Positions 7,614 through 15,245 of a DNA stretch of 23,209 nt are shown here, in pieces. Source of the DNA: Actinomycetes bacterium (GTDB lineage Bacteria > Actinomycetota > Thermoleophilia > BMS3ABIN01); the NCBI GenBank assembly GCA_021790075.1, contig JAJYIN010000008.1, forward strand, positions 1-23,209, in the 5' to 3' direction. The position numbers were made by a program, and so were the translations under genes. How positions within the stretch are numbered: position 1 is the stretch's first letter; each line of letters opens with the position of its first letter. The notes under the pieces were generated by a model. That model saw only the letters and a list, made by a program, of their open reading frames with translations. It did no database searches and was not told where the DNA came from.

Positions 7614-9007
7614 ACCCATAGCTTCACCTTGACGCCCGCCGCCCGGTTTGTGACTTCTTCCTCGTCGATGGTCTTGAGGACTTTCCGTTCATAGAGATGC
7701 CGGCCGGCGACCATGGTGAAAAACACGTCTTCCTGGTTGCCGCCGTAAACAAGCGCCGAATAGGGGTCGTGGATCGGCGTGAAATGGCTGTACTCCATGT
7801 CCACCGCGATCATGTCGGCCTGCTTGCCGGGCTCCAGCGAGCCGATGAGCGAATCCATGTTGAGGGCCCGCGCCCCGCCCAGGGTCGCCATGTGCACGCA
7901 TTCGGCGGCGCCCAGGATCCTGACGTCGCGCTGCGTTCCCCGGTGCAGGAAGATGGCAGTGCGCATCTCGCCGAACATGTCCATGATGTTGCTGCTGGCC
8001 GGGCTGTCGGTGCCGAATCCCACCCGGATGCCCGCCTCGAGGAAGCCCGGCAGCGGCGCGATGCCGCAGCCCAGCTTGGCGTTGCTCTTGGGGCAGTGGG
8101 CAATGGCTACATCCCGCTTGGCCAGGATCTCCACGTCGCGCGACCCCACGTTCACGCAATGGACAGCGAGGAAATCGGGCCCGTAGACACCCCACTGCTG
8201 CAGGTACTTCACCGGCGTTACCCCGAAGGACTCCCGGCCGAGGTGGTCCCACCCGACTTTCTCCCGCAGATCCAGGGCCAGCAAACCGGAACCGGACCGG
8301 ATGTAAGTAGACTCCTCCTTGCTCTCGGCCAGATGGGTGCCGAACATCTTCCCCCGTTTGCGGGCAAGGTCGCCGATGGCGCGGTAGAGGCTGGCGCTGA
8401 CCGTGTACGGGGCATGCGGGAAGAGGCCGATTTCGATCAGGTCTGTCTCCTGCTCCTCCAGTTCATCCAGCTTCGCAGTGATCCTCATCATGTTCTCACC
8501 CAACGCGTTGTCATCGATGCCGAAAAGCTCCTGGTAGACGCGGGCACGCATGCCCGCTTCCCTGATCGCCGGCAGGCTCGTGCCGGAGTACATCGATTCG
8601 GCCACCGTTGTGATACCCGACGACAGGCACTCGGAGATGCCCAGCAGCGAGCTGACGGAATAGTCTTCGAGCGACAGCCTGCCCCTGGCGTCCATGAATT
8701 CCAGCAGCCAGGGGCCGAAGTTGAGATTGTCAAGAAAGCCCCGGAAAACCGCGTATTCCAAATGGCAATGACAGTTGACGAAACCGGGAAGCAGGATGGC
8801 GTGATGGAAAGTGATCAGCTCGGCGCCGGGATAGGCGGCGATGATCTCCTCCGCGGGGCCTACCGCCTCGATAAACTGCTCCATGACGGCAACCGCCCCA
8901 TCCTGGATCGGCTCGGTGCTGATGGGCAGGACCCATTCCGCACGATACACACGGATCGGCGCTTTCTGGTTCCTGGCGTGTTCGGACAGCTTGGTATCAG
9001 GCGTCAT
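7610..9007 (-). CDS. Amidohydrolase, deaminase/chlorohydrolase type (MtaD/SsnA/aminofutalosine deaminase-like)
   Basis: This protein of about 465 aa belongs to the TIM-barrel metal-dependent amidohydrolases. Visible ligands (numbered from the ATG at 9007) are HCH in FVNCHCHLEY (about 80-82), His in PHAPYTVS (about 198), HLAESKEE (about 225), AVHCVN (about 283), AHCPKSNAKLGCG (about 304) and Asp in FGTDSPASSN (about 334). This pattern is shared by methylthioadenosine/adenosylhomocysteine deaminase, guanine- and triazine-type hydrolases, and the aminodeoxyfutalosine deaminase of the futalosine menaquinone route. The substrate cannot be fixed, and no menaquinone genes are nearby. I chose ATG 9007 (AGGGTG 9 bp upstream) over an in-frame GTG at 9019. 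A fold-back repeat lies 23 bp upstream, and its 3' end overlaps the truncated VOC gene. Confidence 0.88.
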   Translation of the reverse strand: MTPDTKLSEHARNQKAPIRVYRAEWVLPISTEPIQDGAVAVMEQFIEAVGPAEEIIAAYPGAELITFHHAILLPGFVNCHCHLEYAVFRGFLDNLNFGPWLLEFMDARGRLSLEDYSVSSLLGISECLSSGITTVAESMYSGTSLPAIREAGMRARVYQELFGIDDNALGENMMRITAKLDELEEQETDLIEIGLFPHAPYTVSASLYRAIGDLARKRGKMFGTHLAESKEESTYIRSGSGLLALDLREKVGWDHLGRESFGVTPVKYLQQWGVYGPDFLAVHCVNVGSRDVEILAKRDVAIAHCPKSNAKLGCGIAPLPGFLEAGIRVGFGTDSPASSNIMDMFGEMRTAIFLHRGTQRDVRILGAAECVHMATLGGARALNMDSLIGSLEPGKQADMIAVDMEYSHFTPIHDPYSALVYGGNQEDVFFTMVAGRHLYERKVLKTIDEEEVTNRAAGVKVKLWV

Positions 9008-9030
9008 TTCTGTATGCACCCTGGGTACTA

Positions 9031-9210
9031 AGAATCTATCTCAAAAGGCATGTCCTGCTGCGATCGGCTGCAAAGGCCGTGGGCGGCGTCCTCGGAGGAA
9101 AAAGTCCTCGACGTACCTGCAGGCACGACTGCGGGTTTTTTCCTCCTGCGTCCTTGCCCATTGGCTTTTTCGCTCGGCCTCGCAACGGACAACCTTCTGA
9201 AATAGATTCT
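9031..9210. repeat. 180-bp imperfect fold-back palindrome, MITE-like
   Basis: The ends AGAATCTATCTCAAAAGG (9031-9048) and CCTTCTGAAATAGATTCT (9193-9210) are inverted copies matching at 16 of 18 positions. The inside is also imperfectly palindromic about CCTGCAGG (9116-9123): left-arm GTCC, TGCGA, AAA.GCC, GGGC and GAGGAAAAA recur in order in the reverse complement of the right arm. It contains no convincing gene. Transcribed either way it would form a long hairpin. No clear target duplication is seen (flanks ACTA and AATG; TA dinucleotides at 9029-9030 and 9210-9211). A non-autonomous mobile element or a repeated intergenic element is likely, but only one copy is present here. Confidence 0.75.
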
Positions 9211-9431
9211 AATGGCGGGCTCCCCCGCAGCGGCAGGCACCGTGCGTTAGTATAGAGTACCGCGGTCCAAGTTCAAAATGTGGCCAGAGAGAACCGGCGG
9301 CAGCTTCCCGCCGGCCGTCCTGCTTGAGCATAAGCATGTCTTTCTATAGGATATGGCAGCGTGAGAAATAATCCTTCCCTCCAGCAGCTTTCCGCCGGAC
9401 CCAGTTAACTGGCAGGCCCGCTCCAAAAAAT
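9211..9431. other. Non-coding stretch between the fold-back repeat and the mannosyltransferase gene
   Basis: Together with the repeat this is the largest gap in the window (9008-9431). Apart from one short hairpin (CCGGCGG ... CCGCCGG, about 9293-9313, without a T-run) and the promoter candidate at 9324-9352, I see nothing in it; no frame has coding character. Confidence 0.5.
9324..9352 (+). promoter_or_regulatory. Candidate promoter of the envelope operon
   Basis: TTGAGC (9324-9329) and TAGGAT (9347-9352) are 17 bp apart, about 80 bp upstream of the mannosyltransferase ATG. Both hexamers depart from consensus by two positions. Confidence 0.45.
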
Positions 9432-11180
9432 ATGAGAAACCCGATTACCCGGCATAGGCTTACGGAAATCTGGAACGGGACCGCCCTCCCGTCCGGCACC
9501 GCCCTGGCTCTTGCTGGAGCCATGAGCCTGCTGGCCTACGTCCTCTTTGCCGTTCTGCCTTTATTCATCCCCGGCGGCGACTGGACACACTTCCCTCCAT
9601 ACATGGCGCTGCCTCAAGGCGGCTTTGACCTCTCCGACTACTATTTGCTGTATTCCTTCATCTGTATCAACGCCCTTTTCCTTTTCGGCTTCTATTTTTT
9701 CGGGCTCCGGATTGCCGCCAGGGATGTACCCGATCACAACGATCAAAAGTATGTGGATGCCGGTGTGCGGTCCACGGGCGGCGGCTGGCTCAGCGACCGG
9801 TCGACCCGCCTCATCTTCGGCTTCGCCGTTCTTTTTCATATCGTGATGCTGCTGACGCCGTTCCTGCTGTCGACTGATATCTTCGATTACATCCGCCATG
9901 GGCGCATCTTTGCGATCTACGGCGAGAATCCCCTGGTAGTGCCCGCCACCTTCTTCCCCCAGGATCCGTTCTTCTCCCTGGGCGGCTGGGTTGGCACCGG
10001 CTCGGTCTACGGACCCGTCCACGTGTACGTCGCGGCGGCACTTTCCATCATTGCCGGAGACGGCTTCGCCGCCAACTTCCTCATCTTCAAGTCATTCTTC
10101 ATTGGCATGAACCTGGTGAACCTGGTGCTAATCGGGGTGATCGCCCGCCGGTTGTGGCCGGGCCTGGAGAAGAAGGCGATGCTGTTTTACGGCTGGAACC
10201 CCCTGATACTGTTCATGGTGGCGGCCAACGCCCACAACGACATCCTCATGCTGACGCTGGTTCTGGCCGGTATCCTCTGTTTGCTGAGCGGGAGGGTGAT
10301 GCTGGGAGTCCTGGCCCTGACCCTGGGGACGCTAGTCAAATTCATCGCCCTCCCGATTCTGGTGGTCTATGTCGCCCTGGTGGTGAAAAAGCAGCGCGGC
10401 GTGGGGCGGCGCCTGCTTATGGGCGGCGTTTCGGCCGCAGTGGTATTGGGAACGACTATCGTCAGTTATCTGCCGCTTTGGGAAGGAAGCGATACCTTCA
10501 CTTATCTGACCACCGTCGGCATGAAAACGAATTTCACCGTGCCATCCCTCCTCCGTGATGTGGCGGCAGGCCACCTGCGGTTTGCCCTGTCGTCGACGAT
10601 TGTCGAGCTGACCCTCGCAGGGCTGCTGGCGGGGTACATGGTCTGGCACGCCATCGGAGTAAAAAATGTCGACGGCTTCCTCTCGGCGGCGGCAGGGCTG
10701 GCCTTCCTGACACCGCTGGCCCTGTTCTGGTTCCAGCCCTGGTACCTCACCCTGGCGCTTGGCCTGGTGGCCCTGCGGCCGTGGCGGTTCATGTACAGGG
10801 CCGCCCTGGTTTTTTCTTTTTCCGTGATGTTTTTTGACAGCTTCTGGTGGCACACTCCGGTTTCCATGGACATCCAGAAACCACTGCGCGCTTTCGTCGT
10901 CTTCGGTCCTCCGATCGCGATCCTGTTCGTCCTGAAGGCGCGTAAAGTAATTCCCGCCGCCTGGAGGCGCATGATGGCGTGGTCCCTGGAAGGGGAAAAG
11001 AGTGTGGCCGCCGTCGTCAGGGAAGTCAGCGACCCCTCGCTCAAACGGGTCGCCCTGGAAATATCGGCACTGTTCGCGGCGGCGGCCGTGCCCATGTCCC
11101 TGATAGTTTCTACCTCACCACAACTGAGAGCCCTGGCCAACCTGGTGGCAGTCAAGCTCCAGCTCATCACCCATCTGTAA
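9432..11180 (+). CDS. Polyprenol-phosphate-mannose-type GT-C glycosyltransferase, multi-pass membrane protein
   Basis: This 582-aa protein has about a dozen hydrophobic segments. Its extracytoplasmic motif STDIFDYIRHGRIFAIYGEN (about 147-166) and the SVYGPVHVY segment (about 191-199) match the alpha-1,6-mannosyltransferase (MptA/MptB-like) group of GT-C enzymes. These take a sugar from a polyprenyl phosphate carrier on the outer face of the membrane; the Asp in STDIFDY is the probable catalytic site. The loop between the second and third segments is hydrophilic. The ATG at 9432 lacks a clear ribosome binding site. The stop overlaps the next start (TAATG), so it is coupled to the MctB-like gene. 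The sugar and acceptor (lipoglycan, glycolipid or glycoprotein) are unknown; mannose is the family-based guess. Confidence 0.8.
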   Translation: MRNPITRHRLTEIWNGTALPSGTALALAGAMSLLAYVLFAVLPLFIPGGDWTHFPPYMALPQGGFDLSDYYLLYSFICINALFLFGFYFFGLRIAARDVPDHNDQKYVDAGVRSTGGGWLSDRSTRLIFGFAVLFHIVMLLTPFLLSTDIFDYIRHGRIFAIYGENPLVVPATFFPQDPFFSLGGWVGTGSVYGPVHVYVAAALSIIAGDGFAANFLIFKSFFIGMNLVNLVLIGVIARRLWPGLEKKAMLFYGWNPLILFMVAANAHNDILMLTLVLAGILCLLSGRVMLGVLALTLGTLVKFIALPILVVYVALVVKKQRGVGRRLLMGGVSAAVVLGTTIVSYLPLWEGSDTFTYLTTVGMKTNFTVPSLLRDVAAGHLRFALSSTIVELTLAGLLAGYMVWHAIGVKNVDGFLSAAAGLAFLTPLALFWFQPWYLTLALGLVALRPWRFMYRAALVFSFSVMFFDSFWWHTPVSMDIQKPLRAFVVFGPPIAILFVLKARKVIPAAWRRMMAWSLEGEKSVAAVVREVSDPSLKRVALEISALFAAAAVPMSLIVSTSPQLRALANLVAVKLQLITHL

Positions 11181-12121
11181 TGCTTACATGGCGATATCAT
11201 CTCCTCTCCCTGGCGGCCGTCTTTCTGGCCCTGGCCCTGGGCGTGCTCATAGGCATCAGCCTTTCGGACAGCGGCTCGGTCAATACCGGCCAGTCCGGAC
11301 TGGTGAACAATATCCAGCACGACCTCGACAATCTGCGCAACCAGAACAACGCCCTCAGCCAGGAGCGGGGCATCAACCTGCGGTACCAGGAAGATTCCTT
11401 TCCTTACCTCGTGGGTTCCCAGCTGCAGGGAAAGAGGATAGCAGTCGTGGCTTCCGATGGGGCCGGAGGAGATATCCAGCGCACGCTGGCTTCCGCCATC
11501 CATGGCGCCGGAGGGCAGGTGGTGTCCACCACAGTCCTCAATTACAAATTCGACCCGGCCGCGGTTCTGAGCCGTGTGCAAAGCGACCTCAAAAGCGATC
11601 CCCAGTATGCCAGGGTCGATAATTCTTCATTGATTCCCACCTTGAGCCAGGAGATGGCCAAGGAGATCGGCAAGTCCGGCGGCAACAGGACACTAGCGGC
11701 GCTCCAGGGGGTCCTGGTGGACTCCAGCAGCGGCCGCTACGATCAGCCCGTGGATGCGGTGGTGTTGATAACCAGGGCTGACGATAACCAGACGCCTGCC
11801 TACTCAGACCTGGAGAAAGCGTTCCTGCAGGATTTGGGCGGGCTCGCGGTTCCCGTTGTGGGAGCGGAAGCGTCAGACGCGCCCCGCTCCGAGATACCGC
11901 TTTTTCAGAGCCTCGATGTCTCCTCGGTTGACAACATCGACAGCCGCATCGGCCAGGTCTCTCTGGTCTATGTGCTGGCTGGAGAGAAGGGCGCTTTTGG
12001 CATCAAGCCGACGGCCGACATGCTGATTCCGATCCTGAGGGCCCCCAGGACAGCGGCGCCGGGCGCCACGCAGCCGCAAACGCCGGCCCAGCCGGCGGCG
12101 GCCACCACGCCGGCTCCATGA
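11180..12121 (+). CDS. MctB-like (copper transport/outer-envelope) protein
   Basis: This 313-aa protein starts MLTWRYHLLSLAAVFLALAL, a single N-terminal hydrophobic anchor followed by GVLIGISLSD, a short coiled-coil segment (NNIQHDLDNLRNQNNALSQE) and a mixed alpha/beta domain beginning GKRIAVVASDGAGGD. The N-terminal block closely resembles mycobacterial MctB (RxHxxSLAAVFLALAxGVxLG), described there as a copper-efflux channel-like protein, and the order anchor, coiled coil, 'GK..V' domain is the same. The last 30 residues are Ala/Pro/Thr-rich. It starts inside the mannosyltransferase stop (TAATG) and its own stop overlaps the deacetylase start (ATGA). Copper transport is not supported by any neighbour here; envelope biogenesis is equally plausible. 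Confidence 0.8.
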   Translation: MLTWRYHLLSLAAVFLALALGVLIGISLSDSGSVNTGQSGLVNNIQHDLDNLRNQNNALSQERGINLRYQEDSFPYLVGSQLQGKRIAVVASDGAGGDIQRTLASAIHGAGGQVVSTTVLNYKFDPAAVLSRVQSDLKSDPQYARVDNSSLIPTLSQEMAKEIGKSGGNRTLAALQGVLVDSSSGRYDQPVDAVVLITRADDNQTPAYSDLEKAFLQDLGGLAVPVVGAEASDAPRSEIPLFQSLDVSSVDNIDSRIGQVSLVYVLAGEKGAFGIKPTADMLIPILRAPRTAAPGATQPQTPAQPAAATTPAP

Positions 12122-13080
12122 ACGGCGCTCCCGAAAAGGAACGCATCCGCACACTGATTAAAATGCTGCTGCCTCTGGCCGCAACCCTGGTGGTCGTGGT
12201 CACGGCGTTGCTGATAGCCAAGTACAGTGCCGGCGGCGGCCAAGAGCCGGCCGGGGCGGCAGCGAACACACAATACTCTGGCGGCGCCGCCACCGGGCAG
12301 CAGGCAACTACGGCGGCGGCTCCGGGCCAGCTGGCCGCGCCGGAAATCCGCGTATCGGCCGGCTTTTTCCCGCTCAGCTTCCCCAGCCAGCTGCCCGACC
12401 CGCCGCGGAAATTGAAGGTTCCCATCCTCATGTTCCACCATATCGGCGATCCGCCTCCCGGGGCGGACAGGCTGAGGCGGGAACTTACCGTACCGGCTTC
12501 CGACCTGGACGCCATGCTCGGTTATCTGAAACAGGCGGGTTTCACGCCCGTTACGGAAACCCAGCTCTTCCAGGCGCTTTATGGCTCCCAGCCGCTGCCC
12601 GCCAAACCTGTAATGCTCACCTTTGACGATGGCTACAGTGACGTGTACGAGGTTGCCAGGCCCATCCTGGAGAAATACGGCGATCCCGCCACCTTCTACA
12701 TCATCACTGACAAGGTGGGGACTCCCGAATACATGGGGTGGGAGCAGATCGAAGAGCTGGGCCGCGAGGGAATGGATATTGGTTCGCACACACTCGACCA
12801 TTTGGATCTGACCACCCTCTCGGCAGCCAGCCTTGATAACGAGCTGAAGGGCTCGTCACAGGCGCTGTCGCAGCGCCTGGGCCATCCCATCTACTGGTTC
12901 TGCTATCCTTCAGGGAAGGTTAATGCTGTTGTAGAGAGGGCGCTCGGCCAGTCGGGTTACCTGCTGGCGACGACCACCTGGAACGGCGTCCATCAGTCCA
13001 GCGATGCTCCCTTCGAGTTGACGCGCCTGCGAATGCGGCCCGAAACGGGACTGGCAGGGCTGAAGGAGCTGCTTCAGTAA
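12118..13080 (+). CDS. Membrane-anchored polysaccharide deacetylase (NodB domain)
   Basis: This 320-aa protein has one N-terminal transmembrane segment (about 17-35), a Gly/Ala/Gln linker of about 60 residues and a NodB-type CE4 domain. Domain motifs are VPILMFHHIG (101-110), TFDDGYSD (168-175, catalytic Asp170/Asp171), SHTLDH (223-228, His224 and His228 as metal ligands), CYPSG (262-266) and a C-terminal LTRLRM. These enzymes remove acetyl groups from N-acetylated sugars in peptidoglycan or surface polysaccharides using a divalent metal. The start overlaps the previous stop by 4 bp (ATGA), so translation is probably coupled. It is the last gene of a three-gene envelope operon and converges on the GT2 gene. 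The acetylated target is unknown. Confidence 0.9.
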   Translation: MNGAPEKERIRTLIKMLLPLAATLVVVVTALLIAKYSAGGGQEPAGAAANTQYSGGAATGQQATTAAAPGQLAAPEIRVSAGFFPLSFPSQLPDPPRKLKVPILMFHHIGDPPPGADRLRRELTVPASDLDAMLGYLKQAGFTPVTETQLFQALYGSQPLPAKPVMLTFDDGYSDVYEVARPILEKYGDPATFYIITDKVGTPEYMGWEQIEELGREGMDIGSHTLDHLDLTTLSAASLDNELKGSSQALSQRLGHPIYWFCYPSGKVNAVVERALGQSGYLLATTTWNGVHQSSDAPFELTRLRMRPETGLAGLKELLQ

Positions 13081-13100
13081 GAAGCGCGGGGCGCGGGCCT

Positions 13101-13931
13101 TTAGCTTCCGATTTCAGCCTCGGCCTCCCTGGCCTGAGACTCCTCCTCCAGGCGCCGCAGGCGCTGCTTGATCTCCAGCAGGTCGCGCACCATCCGGAAC
13201 GGGTGTGTGGTGAGATTGATATGCGAGTCGGACGAATCCACCTGCAGGCGGACCGGCACTTCGGTGATGCTGTACCCGAAACGGCGCGCCACGGCCAGCA
13301 CCTCCACGTCGAAGGCGAAACCGTTGGTCTCGCAGTTGGCGAAGATGTCGTGAGCGGCCATCGCATGAAAGCCCTTGAAACCACACTGCGTGTCAGAAAA
13401 TCCAGACAGCACCAGGCGGCGGACGATGGCTTTGAAAACCGGACCCGCCATCCGCCTGAGCACCGGTGGCGTCACCTCGATCTCGGACTCGGGCAGGTTG
13501 CGTGAGCCGATGGCGATGTCAAATTCCTCCAGAGCGTCAAGGCAAAGAGCGATCGTCTCCACCGGGAAGGACAGGTCGGCATCCGTGAAGATGATGATGT
13601 CGCCGCGGGCAGCCAGCACGCCACGCCGCACGGCCGCCCCTTTGCCCCGGTTCCGGCGCTCCCGGATGAGGCGGACTTCCCTGCTCCTCCTGAAGTGCTT
13701 CCTCACCAGCTGCGGCCCGCCGTCACGGCTGCCGTCATCGGACACGATCACTTCATAACTGAAATGCTGCTCCCCCAGATAAGAGGAAAGCGCGAGAATC
13801 GTGTTGACAATCCTCTCTTCCTCGTTAAAAACAGGAATGACGATCGAGAGATCCACAGGCCGCACCGGGTCATCCGCGACCGCGGTGTCCGCATCGCCGG
13901 TTACCAGATCTTTTTCAACGACGGGATCCAC
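13101..13931 (-). CDS. GT2 glycosyltransferase, dolichyl/polyprenyl-phosphate sugar synthase-like
   Basis: This 276-aa GT-A fold enzyme has VDLSIVIPVFNEEERI (about 26-41), SDDGSRDG (64-71), FTDADLSFP (115-123, DxD at Asp117/Asp119) and DTQCGFKGF (180-188). That set is typical of the Alg5/DPM1 branch, which transfers glucose or mannose from a nucleotide sugar to polyprenyl phosphate on the cytoplasmic face. There are no transmembrane segments; the C-terminus (about 245-276) is a charged helix. The start is a GTG directly after the TatC stop (TAGGTG), with GGGGAGG inside tatC as ribosome binding site, so the gene is coupled to tatAC. It could feed the GT-C enzyme encoded at 9432-11180. Glucose versus mannose cannot be decided. 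Confidence 0.87.
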   Translation of the reverse strand: MDPVVEKDLVTGDADTAVADDPVRPVDLSIVIPVFNEEERIVNTILALSSYLGEQHFSYEVIVSDDGSRDGGPQLVRKHFRRSREVRLIRERRNRGKGAAVRRGVLAARGDIIIFTDADLSFPVETIALCLDALEEFDIAIGSRNLPESEIEVTPPVLRRMAGPVFKAIVRRLVLSGFSDTQCGFKGFHAMAAHDIFANCETNGFAFDVEVLAVARRFGYSITEVPVRLQVDSSDSHINLTTHPFRMVRDLLEIKQRLRRLEEESQAREAEAEIGS

Positions 13932-14705
13932 CTAGCCGGCAGCCTCCCCTTCCGGTCCGCCCTCGACGATCTCCGCGTCTTTTTCCGGCTTACGCTTCTG
14001 CACGAAGCGGCCCAGCTGGATGCTGAGCTCATAAAGGACATAGAAGGGAACGGCCATGGCCATCATCGAGACGATGTCCTGGGTAGGAGTGAGCACGGCG
14101 CTGACGATGGCGCCAATCAGTATCGCGTAACGGCGGTTTTTGGCCAGGGTCTTGTAGTTCACGAACCCGAGGCGCATCAGCGTCAGCAGGAAAGCGGGAA
14201 GTTCAAAGACCAGGCCAAACCCCAGGGCGAACAGTACGACGAAAGAAAAATACTTGGATGCCTGAACCTGCTGGGCAAAGTAATCGCTCTGGTAATTGAG
14301 GAGAAATTCGAGGCCGCGCGGCAGGACGAGGTACCAGCAAAATGCCACCCCGCCAAAGAAAAGCAGGGAGGTAAAAACGGTGGCAGTGTAGACCAGCTTT
14401 TTTTCCTTTGCCTTTAGCCCCGGGGCGACGAAAGCCCAGATCTGATAAATGATCATCGGGGAAGCGATGATGATGGCGCCGTAGGCCGCCACCTTGAACG
14501 CGGTCATGAAAGCTTCGGCGGGCGCCAGCGTGATCAGCTGCCGGCCATTCAGGGGGCCGACCAGAAAGCCAAGGAGGTAATCCTTAAAAGCGAAGCAGCC
14601 GGCGAAGGCCACCGCAAGGGCGACCAGCGAGTAGACTATTCGCTTGCGCAGTTCTTCCAGATGCTCTATAAGAGACATCCGGAAGCGATCTGTGTTGTTC
14701 GACAC
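13932..14705 (-). CDS. tatC: Sec-independent translocase subunit TatC
   Basis: This 257-aa protein has six hydrophobic segments and the TatC N-terminal signature MSLIEHLEELRKRIVYSLVA. Other family stretches include FGLVFELPAFLLTLMRLG and KNRRYAILIGAIVSAVLTPTQD (shown in part). TatC binds twin-arginine signal peptides and, with TatA, exports folded proteins. The start is a GTG at 14705 with AGAGG nine bases upstream; an in-frame ATG at 14678 lacks a ribosome binding site. It lies 27 bp after tatA and abuts the GT2 gene. The C-terminus is a short charged tail rich in Glu and Lys. The identification is secure. Confidence 0.95.
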   Translation of the reverse strand: MSNNTDRFRMSLIEHLEELRKRIVYSLVALAVAFAGCFAFKDYLLGFLVGPLNGRQLITLAPAEAFMTAFKVAAYGAIIIASPMIIYQIWAFVAPGLKAKEKKLVYTATVFTSLLFFGGVAFCWYLVLPRGLEFLLNYQSDYFAQQVQASKYFSFVVLFALGFGLVFELPAFLLTLMRLGFVNYKTLAKNRRYAILIGAIVSAVLTPTQDIVSMMAMAVPFYVLYELSIQLGRFVQKRKPEKDAEIVEGGPEGEAAG

Positions 14706-14732
14706 AGCCAGTAACCTCTGAATCGACGGTGG

Positions 14733-14987
14733 CTAGGAATTCGATTCTGCTTTTTTGGGTTGTTCGGCGCCCTCGGCAGCCGGTTCTGCCGCCTCGGCCT
14801 TTTTGGCCTCGGCCTTGGGCTTTTCATCCCCGGTCAGCTGCTCCTGCAGGTCTGAAGTCGATTTCTTGAACTCGCGGATGCCTTTGCCCACGGAGCGGCC
14901 AATCTCCGGCAGCCGCTTGGGGCCAAAGATCACCAGCAGGATGATGAGGATGATGATCAACTCGGGAACGCCAAGCCAGGATGGCAT
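14733..14987 (-). CDS. tatA: Twin-arginine translocase subunit TatA/TatE
   Basis: This 84-aa protein has the TatA layout: a short N-terminal membrane helix (VPELIIILIILLVIF, about 7-21), the hinge FGPKRLPEIGRSVGKGI (FG at 21-22), an amphipathic helix (REFKKSTSDLQEQL) and an acidic, Ala/Lys/Glu-rich disordered tail. TatA oligomers form the protein-conducting part of the Tat system. The ATG follows AAGGAGATGAAGTC, an excellent ribosome binding site. It is the first gene of tatA-tatC-GT2 and is preceded by a near-consensus promoter and a structured leader of about 165 nt. TatB is not seen nearby, which suits a TatAC-type system in which TatA does both jobs, although a tatB elsewhere cannot be excluded. 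Confidence 0.93.
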   Translation of the reverse strand: MPSWLGVPELIIILIILLVIFGPKRLPEIGRSVGKGIREFKKSTSDLQEQLTGDEKPKAEAKKAEAAEPAAEGAEQPKKAESNS

Positions 14988-15109
14988 GACTTCATCTCCT
15001 TGTCAATCGATTGTCAGAGACCGGTGTAATCTGTACGGCCGCTTTCGGGCTCCTGTCACTGATCGGAACCCCTGCCCCGGGCCATTGATGGCAAGAAGGT
15101 TTCCCATAA

Positions 15110-15150
15110 TGAAACAAAACAAACGGGGCGCCCGCAACTGCCGGCGGGCC
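15110..15150 (-). terminator. Attenuator-like hairpin in the tat leader
   Basis: On the minus strand, a few bases after the expected start of transcription, a stem GCCCGC (15144-15149) / GCGGGC (15130-15135) is followed by GCCCCG and then TTTGTTTTGTTT. It lies between the promoter and tatA, so it could stop part of the transcription. The interval from stem to T-tract is longer than ideal. Confidence 0.4.
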
Positions 15151-15158
15151 ACATAGTC

Positions 15159-15187
15159 ATTCTAGGCTACCCGCAGGGGCATGTCAA
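15159..15187 (-). promoter_or_regulatory. Strong promoter of tatA-tatC-GT2
   Basis: A perfect TTGACA (15182-15187) lies 17 bp from TAGAAT (15159-15164) on the minus strand, the closest match to a sigma-70-type consensus in the window. Transcription would begin near 15152. Confidence 0.75.
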
Positions 15188-15245
15188 TTGAAAGCCACCC
15201 CTGCCTGGCGCACATTTTTGCTGCAAATAAGCTAAATTATAGGAT

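Noticed and set aside
7697..9031. Long open frame (444 codons) on the plus strand opposite the amidohydrolase
   Set aside because: It is a shadow of the amidohydrolase, whose metal ligands are all present on the other strand.
9028..9240. A 70-codon frame on the minus strand spanning the fold-back palindrome
   Set aside because: It is produced by the repeat itself, has no ribosome binding site and is rich in Arg, Ala and Ser; coding is unlikely.
9292..9314. Hairpin CCGGCGG/CCGCCGG as a terminator
   Set aside because: No T-run on either side and no gene ends there.
15003..15107. A 34-residue leader frame (MGNLLAINGPGQGF...) ending 15 bp before tatA
   Set aside because: No ribosome binding site precedes its ATG and there is no run of one amino acid as in leader-peptide attenuation; probably chance.
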